Positions 1-10,778 of a stretch of 64,000 nt of DNA are shown here, in pieces. The notes beneath the pieces are model-generated. The model had not been told where the DNA came from, did no database searches, and saw only the letters and a list, made by a program, of their open reading frames with translations. This stretch comes from Tubiluchus corallicola (taxonomy: Eukaryota; Priapulida; Priapulimorpha; Priapulimorphida; Tubiluchidae): positions 62,001-126,000 of the forward strand of contig JAQGDQ010000013.1 of assembly GCA_030141605.1 (NCBI GenBank). The letters are read 5' to 3'. The number at the start of each line of letters is the position of its first letter. Position 1 is the first letter of the stretch. The translations under genes were made by a program, and so were the position numbers.

Positions 1-743
1 ATCAGAGACTGTGCAAAATGCTGAAAAATCATGAGTTTCTACATCTATGTTTATCTTTTTGGATTGCAACCTTTTTATCTGAAATGCTGAAATGTTTGTT
101 TTATTTTAATAAGTTGTCTAATAAATAAATTGAATTTATTTATTTAATTCAATATAAATTTTAATTTAATTACTTTTATATCATGTAATATGATTTAATT
201 TAGAGTGCTTAATTTATTCACGTTAGCGTAAGCAGCACCAATTATTTTGTGCATTACTGTATGAGCATGTAGAGTACCTGTTCCGCTTACTGGGAGTACA
301 GTGCTTGTGTCACCTTTCTGCAGTCTAGGTTTTTCATTTAATTAATAAGATAATTACTAATTGGTACTGGGGCAGTTTATTGAAACAGCAGCAAAGTGAG
401 TAGTATGTCTGCATCTGCACAGCTTATGTCCACCACAGCAAACTGCTTTAGAGAGAATTAATGATACTACTAAACTGTGCATTGCCTTATTGACCATGAA
501 ACATAATCGTTTGGTAAGTTCTTTTTAAAGTGTTTCATGATGTGGAATTTTAAAATTAATACGATTCTATTAAACACAAAATTAGCCTTTTAAAAACTGT
601 GCCTGTTGGGTAGCACAAGAAATGTGTTTTTAGGTGGCAAAGTGAATGAATGAACATGTATCATTTTTTCTTCATAATGAAATAAAAATGCCACCATTCA
701 AGTTTTACATTTTAATAGATTTCAACCTGGTTTTGCTTTGCAG

Positions 744-3700
744 GTAGCAGACACAAGTGTGAAAGCATACCAAGACATTTCTAGCGTTTTTGTTGACAAG
801 AAAACTACGCTGGACACGGTGAACACGTCTCCGAAAGAGGAGTCTAAACTTCTATACGGGACACAAACTACCGCAGCACAGAAACAGTGGCAGCAACGCA
901 GGTAGACAACAACAGCACGAAATGCGTGTCAAATTGAATTTTAAATTAAGCATAACACCATTAAGCTTACTAATGATAGTAACAGCAATAGCCTTACCAA
1001 TATCAATTACATCAGCAATAACAAATGTAACAAAAACAAAGCAATAATCACTACAGTAGCAATAGCTTGACTTTAAACACTGGTATTGTTGTTCTAAAAA
1101 CACGTCATTTTCTGCACCATTGCATGTCTGTGTGTAAACATTGCATACCCAATTTTTAATGCAAATTTAATTCTTTTTAACAAGAATAGTGGCAATTAAT
1201 GAAAAAAAATCCCACAATCTAGAAACAAGGAAAGGGTATGACATGTCACATTGTTGCTATAGTTTTCATTAGGCGAAAGAATAGAAAAGGAGAAAAAAAA
1301 GATCAAATGAAATACTAATATCAATTTTTATGGAGTTTTTCTGCAAAATTAGTATTAGTAATTAATCTACAAAATTAGTATTAGTAATTAATGTGATCTT
1401 TTTTTTGCTTAATTTTTAACATAAAATGAGTACAGCACCAGTTCAAAATGGTCGTGCCCTTTCCTCGTTTGGGATATGTTTCATTAATTCCCACTTTTTT
1501 CCTGGAATTTTCTAGAAAATGAATCCTAGCTGTGACTTTTCATCTGCCCGCTCTCTTGTTTTGCCAAATACAGTTGCTGTCTGTTTGGGTGATTGCAGGC
1601 AATGAACAGATAAATACTTTTTCGATTTTTATGCTTCGGAGACTAGTGTTTTAGTAAATGAGTTTATTATTAAGCAAGCGCGTCTTCATTATAACTAAAA
1701 CAACCATGGAATTTTCCTGGAGTAGCAACGTTCTGCAGTCTTTATATCGGGGAAAATTAGGTGAAACAGCTTTATAGTCCACAGCTTGGCAAATTGGATT
1801 TTATGGGCTGTTACCAATAAAGCCAAGTTAATGTAGCGTCTAATAATTGCAGGACTTGTAATTGTTTCTACAACATTAAACAGTTATGGTTAGTTTCGGT
1901 AGCAAGCAGCATGGTTATTTCCTGTTTGTCAACTAATACATCTTTTATTATTAGTACTGCTATAATAGTAGGACTAGCTGAAAAAGCCAGTGGATTATTT
2001 TATTGGTTCAGTTCCCCAATGTGTTGGAATTCACTGCCAAATGAAAGAATACCAAATTTGGAAACTTACTGTTGTTCCTGGAGGAAACAATTTGCCTTCC
2101 CTGGGCAAATGAATTGTACATTTTTGGGGCAAAAGCTGGTTATTTTCAGGGCCAATAATTCTGTTTTAAAATTTCAAAATTTAATATTTCAATATTCAAA
2201 AGCTGTTTACGTACTGCACCACCTTTTTTAGTGGCAACAATTAGAGAGTTTCTTGTACGACGAATTGTTCTTAAGTTTTAGTAATTTTATAGTTAGTAAT
2301 AGTGCTATCAAATTTAGCTTACTAGTTCATAAATCTAGTTTATACGTTTTTAGATGCATGTGTGTACTGGAAAGGCTATAGACATGTTTGCAGAAGAAAA
2401 ACGTTAACCGTCATCATTATTTCCTTTGAATTTCTGAAACATTATAAAAAGCATATCTGAAAGTATTTGCATGTTTGTTCGTTTGAAACACAAACGTATG
2501 ACTTAAGTCTGGTTAGCTTCAGGATTGTTTTAGTAAAGTTTATAATAATTTGGACTTCTAGCATTTCTGTAGCACCATTATCAGGAGGTCCCTCCACCTC
2601 GTGCATAAGAAACCAAAAGGAATAGATAAAACTATTATAAAACGAAACTTTAATTTTGAGTGAAGAGCACATCTTAATATCCGTTATTCACAGCTCTGAG
2701 GGCCAGAAATGAACAGGGGTACGATTCACGTTGGTTTCTCAATGCGAATGGTATCATTACTCACATCTTTTTCTCCCTTCGCTAATTTGTTAATTTTAAT
2801 TTCGACTTCTGACAATAAGTTTTAGGGCAATTTCCTTCTGCACCTCTTGTGAAACTTGTTCCTGTACGCCTATATTTGTTGATGTTACATCGTGAAATGT
2901 CTGTTTTTATGTCTTTCAATTGCTTTTTCTTTTCTTTCAGGGGAATGGATCCTGACAAGTCAGAGACTCCTTTGTTACATGAAAAGGTCCCTTCACGGGA
3001 AGAAGATGATGGTTGGGGTGATTGGGTCGATGATAACCCTTTCAAGCGACAAACCAGCGAAGGTTGGGGCTCTAATCAAGCACAGTGGGGCTCAAAAGGC
3101 AGTCGAAACAGTTCATGGGATGACAAGGATTGGGGACAAGATGATTGGAAAGGTGAATTAATCACCTGTTGAGTGATACTTATTTTTTGCGCAGTCATTT
3201 AGTCTGTCATTGAAAAGCATAAGAAGTTCAAAGGTCAGATCAACTTGCTAAATAGCTGGGAGTGGCCACTGTGTGTTGTTAATGATCAAATGAATAGGTG
3301 ACTGTAGCTATCACTTACAGGGTTCAGTACTCCTAGACAGTTTTGTTCATCATACTACGTTTTGCTATTTCTTTCGTTGAGGGAGGGTATGGCTAAGACA
3401 CCTTTGCTGGTTTTGTGTTGGAACATTATTCGTGATAGTAAGGCTAAGGCCCGCTCCTGTCATAACCATCCAATAGTAAGTACTTATAAAGGCGAGTGGG
3501 CATAAATATGGGAGCTGTGTAAAATAATTAATACATAGATAGAATTTGTTTTTGTCTGGAAGGCTACTTTAAATGCAGTATACAATGTTATACCTTTGAA
3601 GAATGTTGATTTTTCCTTAAGCGTTTGGATTCTGCATTAAGTTGAATGGGTGCAAATGTATGCGTTGGCTAAAGGATATGAAGAGAAGCATTGAAGATGA

Positions 3701-4161
3701 AGATTAAAAATATCCTATAATTTGACTTTTTTTACCATCAATTGCCCTAGTTGAACCCAGATACAAGCCAATTGTTAGTATCTTTAATACAGCTTAGAAA
3801 ATGAGTTTATATTTATACATATACTTATTCATAGATTTGTGGGTTTGTTAAAGTTTTCATCTACTGTAGGTTGTATGCAGTTGTCAATATACAGTTACAA
3901 GGTTGTTTATCTTTTTCAGACGATCACAATGATTGGAATGAAGATGGTGGCTCCACCTGTAAAAAGCAACAGAAAAATCTGGTAAAGAAAACCGATTACA
4001 AGCCGGCAAAAAATAAGCAGCAAAATGAAAGTGAAAATTTACTCATTGATTTTGATGAGAAAGATAACAAACCCTCGTCAGGCGGCTGGAACGATTGGGA
4101 GGATGACGAGGAAGCTTGGGCCAGTCTAAGCAATGGTCGGTCGAAAGGAAAACACGACTGA
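744..4161 (+). CDS. ArfGAP1-like protein, C-terminal exons (5' end outside window)
   Basis: Three exons join in phase: 744-901, 2941-3152 and 3920-4161 (TGA). The first encodes ADTSVKAYQDISSVFVDKKT, which resembles the amphipathic K-W-x-D-V-x-x-F region after the zinc finger in ArfGAP1. The rest is a very acidic tail with repeated di-tryptophan motifs (GWGDW, DWGQDDW, GWNDW, then DDEEAW) and an LIDFD segment. ArfGAP1 is a Golgi GTPase-activating protein for Arf1, and its tail uses W-x(n)-W motifs to bind the COPI coat delta subunit, so the tail fits. The catalytic zinc-finger domain would lie upstream of base 1 and is not visible, so the name is an inference. A SCYL1-type COPI-binding protein also has acidic Trp-rich tails, but the C-terminus GKHD lacks a dibasic retrieval signal. 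An additional upstream exon at about 423-513 is open in the right phase but resembles nothing I know. Confidence 0.5.
1344..1394. repeat. Two-copy 26-bp tandem repeat
   Basis: Two adjacent near-identical AT-rich copies, starting at 1344 and 1370, each begin caaaattagtattag. They lie in the intron between the first two exons of the ArfGAP1-like gene. No function is visible. Confidence 0.8.
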
Positions 4162-7100
4162 ACTCGTTATTAGTGTGTATTAATTATGTAATAATAATTG
4201 TGATTAGTATTTATTACTGGTTATGAAACGTGTTTGAGAAGTTGCATTTAGTATCTTATCGCTGATAATAATCAGTTGTTTAGATACAGAGCGACCTTAG
4301 AATGCATAGGTGTTTTCTGTTTTTGAACATTTTATGCAAATTGTAGTGCTTATTACTTTAATGCTTTGCCCTCTTAAATTCACATCTTGAAACTAGTAAA
4401 TCTTAACACAAATTTCTCACTCTAAATAAGAATTTGGAGATAAGTCTTTGAGTAGCTAACTACTGGTAATTAAAAACAATATTTTAAATGCTGTTGCTTG
4501 CATTTCTGGGTAGATAGTATAGGTAGTGGCTTTTTAGATAAATCTAGTTTTTTTCATCGGATCTCTGGCATTAGTAAATTACAAAGTACTTCAGTATGGA
4601 AGACAGGTCAACCTGCACAAGATGCCTATTTACTTTCCCTTGTTATTTATGACAAATTTATTATAGTTATTGCTCGTACATTTTGTTTTTGTCAAGAAAA
4701 AAAATGGTTAAGATGTCCCTGTTGCAGCCACGTGATAGTGATGAAAGCTTTCTTCAATACCAGTTTTGTTGGTATATACATTCCAATGCTTAATAAGCTT
4801 GTTTCTACTTTTTGTGCCGATTTATTTCACTTCATATTTTATAAATGAGTATTTTTGGTGATTATTACGGATGCTTCAGTTAGTTTGTGCTTTTATGTCT
4901 GTATACATTTCTCGCTTTATAAATCGGTCTTCCATTAGTATTATTTGTGTACGTAAATATGATTTAAGAGGTAGCTCATGTTTTAAAAAGTAATGTATCT
5001 GAATTTAGTATACAAATATCAAATGTGTGTGTTTCGTGGAAGGCACTGTTGATAAATTGCTTACAGTTCCAATAGGAGATTTCCAGAGGAGTCTAACATT
5101 GAAAGCGTATTTTAGTAACTTACCTTATGTTGCATTACTGATTTCTTTTTTTGAATGCAGTACTTTATCCAAAGAAATCGGGACCTAACTGGTAACTATC
5201 TGTAAACAGTCCCCTCTCACAAATGCCGTTTGAAACTGTTAATTGCTGAACTACATGGTGCAGTGTATCTACTTCTTTTGAAAAAACTAGTTATGCATAA
5301 TTTGCCTGTGAGATAGAATTTAATAAAGTGTGTGTAGGTTGTGTGGCCTTAATGACTCTGTGGTGTTTTGATTTCACTTCCATGAATGAGTTGTGAAACC
5401 ATAATGGAATTGAGCTTGTCTGTTGATTATTGTACAGGGAATCATCCTTAATCCTTACTTATTTGCTAAGACTTTAGCGAAAGCAGCACAAGTGTTTTAG
5501 ATGCTAATGCTAGTCTATTTTATTATGTAAATACCTTAATGGGTCAGTATAGGTAGGTAGATAAAATGCAGAAGTGATGTACACATCAAGAGAAAGTTGC
5601 ACATTTCTAAACTTGAAAATCTTAACTAAGCCCATGCCTAGCTACATTTTAAATAATGCAAATGTATAATAATGTTATTTATTGATAAATAAAGCTTGAA
5701 TGTGGTGTGGTCAAATCTGCCCTCTCGTAACGCCATATGCTGTTGGTAAACCAAAGTACAAAAGCACCTGCAGTTAAAGACGTAATATGTACAGCGAGAT
5801 ACTGTTGTAATTTATCCTTAACTAATAAAGTGTTTTAAATGTTAATATTTTGTTTGTGGTTATCATTATTTACAAGTGCTCAAGTACCAGAGTGCATATT
5901 ATTCAAATCACACGCATACTTTCAGCAAGAATAATCTTCGTTTAGGCCACTTACTGATTTCTAAATACCTAACTCAAGCTACTGTGATTAGAACAGAAAA
6001 CAGTTAGTTTTTGCGTTCCATTTTCACTTGAAAGGCAGTCTTTTTTATGTAGTGTTTGGTATCAGTACAGTGCAGGCATTAGCCCAAGTAGTAACGCTAG
6101 TGGTTGTAACAGGACTGGAATCAGCTTGTCCATAGACTTCACTCAAACACTTTAGTGTCTCAAGAACAAACCCCTGAATTCCCTGAACAAAAATATTAGC
6201 ATGTTTACAAGATAGAACAACCTGTTACTTGGCACCACCCCAAGACTTGTCAAGGCCAGTGTTCACTCAATTTATTTTTTATACCAGATTTTAAATGTCG
6301 TGCTACACTTGCGAATATTCTGTTTATGGTTAACAGTTTCTTAATAGTGACGACAATGTCTATATCTTTCTCAAAAGAAAGAATTAATAATAAAATACAA
6401 AATATAATAAAAATAGAATGAAATATTCACGGGTATCAGTACAGTCTTTATGTGACTTTAATAAGCAAAGATATATTTTTGCGATTGATGCAATTATGAT
6501 TTATCAAATGGGATTGATGAACAAACTGTTAACACTCTGGTGTATTTACAGTGCATTTTCTGACTCTGACCTCTTAGCAGAATAAATGTGGATTTTGGGA
6601 CGTTGTTACACTTTGAACTTCAGTATTGGTTCAAACTGATGGCAATAAATAACTTGTACATCAGACTGTTTCAGAAATTCAGACTGAATTTGATGTACAA
6701 GTGCTGCATTCCTTGCAAGTCCTTATAAAGTATTTACTAATTACTACATACACATGACATGTACCAGTATCCAAATTACAGTAAGGACTCATTTCAAATC
6801 TAACTTATAAAATTAGTAAATTATGAATGGTGAAGTAATTAATGCTAGTGCTATTGACTTTACAGTATAGCTTTACAGTGAAACAGTGATGCAGTCATGT
6901 AGCTTTACAGTGAAACAGAGGTAACTACAAGGATACGACTATCACACAATTTTTAGAAAGCTATTTTAATTGGCTGTAATTGCTAAATTAACAACACATC
7001 ACTAGAGAGTTATGATACATTATAGCAGCTCAGGCACATTTATTTTAAGAATTAGGGTAAATTTATAGTTGTACTATTACTACTTAGAAAAATCACACAT

Positions 7101-7394
7101 GGTGAGTATTTCAGACTGTAGCGTCATTATTACCAAGCTGTATAACAGAAAAGTTTACAAACCTTTCACATGTAGTACTAACAGTACTACAAAAAGTTCA
7201 CGAAATTATTTAATATTCTAACTGGTACACTTTAAAAAGCCTAGTTATCCCTGAGTTTAAAGTTTCAACATTAACTTGATCCCAAGTTCTAATATAAAAT
7301 CTAAAAAATTTAAATATAACAAAACTACATTCTATTGAACCCGTCAATCCAAGACAGTCATTTATAAAAAACTGTCATAAGTCACATGTAACTG
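4162..7394. other. 3' UTR of the ArfGAP1-like gene and convergent spacer
   Basis: No convincing coding exon on either strand. AATAAA-type polyadenylation signals occur on the plus strand near 5321, 5687 and 5824, so the upstream gene may have a 1.2-1.7 kb 3' UTR. On the minus strand an AATAAA lies at 7044-7039, about 350 bases past the phosphonatase stop, and is a candidate for that gene. A 19-bp direct repeat (tagctttacagtgaaacag) occurs near 6869 and 6899. The two flanking genes converge. Confidence 0.5.
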
Positions 7395-8237
7395 CTAAGG
7401 TTTTTCTCCTACAGCAAGTCTTTTATTGATATCTTCCACCACTAAGGGTAACTCAGCTATGCTATCAATCACATAGTGTGAACCAGCCTTACGTAGAAGC
7501 TCTCGGGAAACTTCTGTCCGCCTCTTGATCTCTGTTTTTGGAATCTTGTCCTCCTCTTCCAAACTATTAATGTTCATGTAGTTGCTGTATCGAGCGACAC
7601 CAACACCCCAACACCCGGCTTCTAGAGCTTCTCCTACTCCACTCACAGTGTCATCGACTTTAACCACAGCCTGCACAGGATGCACATCCAGTAGATCCAT
7701 GTTTTTAAAGACCATGAATGGTTTGGGCCTGGCTCCATTCACCACCTCATCTCCAGCCACTGTACAATCAAAATGAAGCCCTTGTTCTGCAGCAGCTTCT
7801 TCCAGTATGTCAACCATTGATCTAACAAAACCTGTTGTGCTCCCTATCTTCAGTCCGTGCTTATCACGCAGTACTTTCACAGCCTCTGCAGCACCTGGAA
7901 TGAGTGCAGTGTATTTGTGAAGACAGGACAGCTGCATGGGGACAAAATCTGCAAACATGCGATCCACATCACTCTGATCCGGAAATTTTCCATGGACCTT
8001 TTTCCAGCGTTCCCGTAGGTCAGGCATTTCAGTGATTTTTTTTATGTGCAAGTCTTTGCGCAGACCCATGGGTTCCCGAGCTTCCAGCATTGTTATGGGA
8101 ACATTCTGCTTGGCAAATACTTCTACAAAAACCACAGCAGGTGCAATCACATACTTGTCTGCAGTTGTGCCACTCCAGTCCAAAATGCAAGCTTTTAACG
8201 GGCCATAATAGTTACGGAGGTAGCGATAATTTGCCAT
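7395..8237 (-). CDS. phnX: Phosphonoacetaldehyde hydrolase (phosphonatase)
   Basis: A 280-residue HAD-superfamily enzyme that cleaves the carbon-phosphorus bond of phosphonoacetaldehyde to acetaldehyde and phosphate, the last step in using 2-aminoethylphosphonate. Visible hallmarks: nucleophile motif ILDWSGTTAD with Asp20; the cap-domain REPMGLRK motif with Lys61, the Schiff-base lysine of the family; KIGSTTGF; the ARPKPFMVFK strand; and the acidic motif VKVDDTVSG followed by GCWGVGVARYSN. Length and motif order match bacterial PhnX throughout. The start is set at ATG 8237, ahead of MANYRYLRNYYGPLK. A good acceptor (tttattcag) lies at 8266-8264, so the open frame upstream of the ATG is probably intron and there is at least one 5' UTR exon. 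The coding part has no intron, unlike every other conserved gene here. No mitochondrial targeting sequence is obvious. The partner transaminase is not in the window. Confidence 0.95.
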   Translation of the reverse strand: MANYRYLRNYYGPLKACILDWSGTTADKYVIAPAVVFVEVFAKQNVPITMLEAREPMGLRKDLHIKKITEMPDLRERWKKVHGKFPDQSDVDRMFADFVPMQLSCLHKYTALIPGAAEAVKVLRDKHGLKIGSTTGFVRSMVDILEEAAAEQGLHFDCTVAGDEVVNGARPKPFMVFKNMDLLDVHPVQAVVKVDDTVSGVGEALEAGCWGVGVARYSNYMNINSLEEEDKIPKTEIKRRTEVSRELLRKAGSHYVIDSIAELPLVVEDINKRLAVGEKP

Positions 8238-8263
8238 GTTAACTCTTTCCCTCTCTAAGATAG

Positions 8264-10778
8264 CTGAATAAAAATAAGCAAAATTATAGATTGACAATGG
8301 ATGCATAAGCATTATTTTATATTTTACTTGTGCACACAACAAGCTGCTAGACCGCTTAATGATTAGGCCAACTTAACATAGATGCCCGACCAAAGTGTCG
8401 AGACCAATTCTCATAAATATGCCTCTAAGATGAGAAACTAAACTGGCAGAACTAGCTGTTTATGCATTCCTCCTGCAACAAAATAAGCAAAGCAAGCCGG
8501 TTTGTAGAACTGCGCTGAAGCGATTTTCTGGGTGGTAACCTAGCTGCAGCATTGGTTAACGTCGGGCTGTCGTAAACACACCCAGTGACCAAGTCCCCTC
8601 ATCCTTAAAATTCACAAGATATCAGCAAAAAATATTCATTCTGTTTTCATATCGTTATTTAGTAAAATACCTTAAATCTTAACCTATAGCACGGAACAAT
8701 CTACCCTAAAAAAAATATTGAAACATCACATCCTATTTTTGAGCAATGACTTACGAAAAAGAACCATTACCACAGCAACGTAATGTCGCAGCTAGTTCTT
8801 TGCTGTTACATGCATTTCGTCATTCAGAGCTAGATGGGTACTAGCAACTGTATCTCAGAAACGTATTTGCGCAAAAAACAGGTGCTGCACCTCATAGCTC
8901 AGAGGTGTTCAATTGTGATGTGGGGCACACATTTGAGAGTACACAAATGAACATAGCACTAAACTTGAAATTCGAGTTTTTGTATATCATACTGAATATT
9001 TGAGCAGTGCTGTACTTCAATTTTCGCTTTTGCAAACATATGCAACATGCTCATGGAATGTTTATGCTGTTGAAAATCATGTTCATTTGTGATGTCATCG
9101 GGAGATGGGCTCGCCTGTTGTGATTACGTTTGTAACCTATTATTTAATTATCAGAAACGGTTTGGCATTATTATAGGTCTCAAGACTTCCTTATAAAAAA
9201 CATTCATAAACAATAATTTAGCTTACCTGTGACGTAATATATACATGTTTAGAAGTCACTAATTCATAATTTACCATTAATCATAACTGCTCTCCGAAAC
9301 ACTATATGTATAGCATGTACATGAAATTGCAAACTTTGCGTTACAATACTGCAAAAACAAAGTCTTTAAATTCACTAAATAAGCGTGTTAGTTTGTAATG
9401 CTTGACAACCTTATTAGTAGTAAAAGCATGCTCAGAAATCGTAAACTGAAATTTTTAAATACTTACAAGATAATTATTATCACATACACCAGCCAAAATG
9501 ACCGGTTGCTTGCGCACTGCTAAACAGGTATAACCTTAAATACAGGTGTAACGCAGATTTGTTTACATGTTACCGGTACAGAGCTTAGTTTATATAGTAA
9601 ACTGCAATTTAGCGCCATCTGTACGTAGAAAAGTCAAACAAACGACGAAAAATGCTATAAGACTTGTATTTAAACCGTTGCCGAAAAAAATACAAATTAT
9701 TGTACAAAAAATATCAATTATGCGGCGCCCAATACATCAGTGTCATACAATACACAAAATGACAATTAATAGTCTAGTATTAGATATTTAAAATTCACAA
9801 AAGAGAACTTGGACATCATAGTGAAGTCATTCATCATCAAGTCACCAAGTGTCAGGGTTAGCAAAGAAATAGTATGTATACATTATGTATACAGCAAATT
9901 CATGTACACATTATATCAAGACAGACATACGTTGTGCACCAGCACATTCCTGGTTCTAAAAAATACGTAGAAAACTAACTAAGGAAAAAATAAGACTACT
10001 TTCATAAGAATGAGTTAAGCACAAAGAAAATATGTTTATCGACATGGCAAGTCAGTAGACATTACAGAACCAAACACTTGACGAATTTTTTTCTAATAGG
10101 CCTGCACGAGCGATACTTTCAGTGAAATTGAATACATAGTCCTATTCTTTCAAAAGCATATGCAAGACAGTCCATATAAATTAAAGTCACAAAAGTAAAA
10201 AAATGGACATTGATTTTAGAGCAATACCCTTTGCAATAGTCTGAAATTAAAGAGAGCCACTGTCTCAATGTTTGTGCTTCAGTCCAGTTTAAGCACAAAG
10301 TTACAGCTTTGTTAATTGTGCAATAAGTACAGCATACGCATATTACAACTTTATCGTGTCAACAACTTTAAAAAAAATATGGACTCAGTCACTGTTTCTT
10401 AATACCTTTTTAAATTGTAAAAAATACAAAAAAGACCCAGTAAGCCAATATACTCACTACTTCAGGATTGGCAATTAAACTTTTAACAAAGCCTTATGTC
10501 AGCAATAAAAATTTTGCACAAAAGTAAAGTCCAGTTAAACTTGTTAGTATTTTCGCAAACTCATAGCGGCTCACAACAAAATCAGTATGCTTATACAGTA
10601 GCTGATGATATATCTTGGTAGCATTCGGTATGCTCATTGCACATATACAATTTTTCTAGGCATGGTCACTTATCATCCACAGTTCACCATTGATGTAGTT
10701 TTTTTTATACATAGTCATTCTTCATCCCTAGTTCATTGTGCACATACATAGACATTTACCATCCACAGCTGTAGTTAT
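8264..10778. other. Spacer between phosphonatase and ARMC1
   Basis: Contains the 5' intron and promoter of the phosphonatase (not located precisely) and the 3' UTR of ARMC1, which is transcribed in the same direction. Short open frames here lack splice context and protein-like composition. I see no gene. Confidence 0.4.

Noticed and set aside
423-513. Possible upstream exon of the ArfGAP1-like gene
   Set aside because: Phase and donor fit, but the acceptor is weak and the peptide matches no part of the family, so it is mentioned but not annotated.
1911-2231. 106-residue open frame on the plus strand
   Set aside because: Intronic, no similarity recognised, low-complexity composition, no splice sites at its ends.
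8335-8420. tRNA-Ser-like A-box segment on the minus strand
   Set aside because: No B box at the right distance.
9567-9791. Basic 74-residue open frame
   Set aside because: No recognisable domain or homologue and no promoter or splice context; likely chance.
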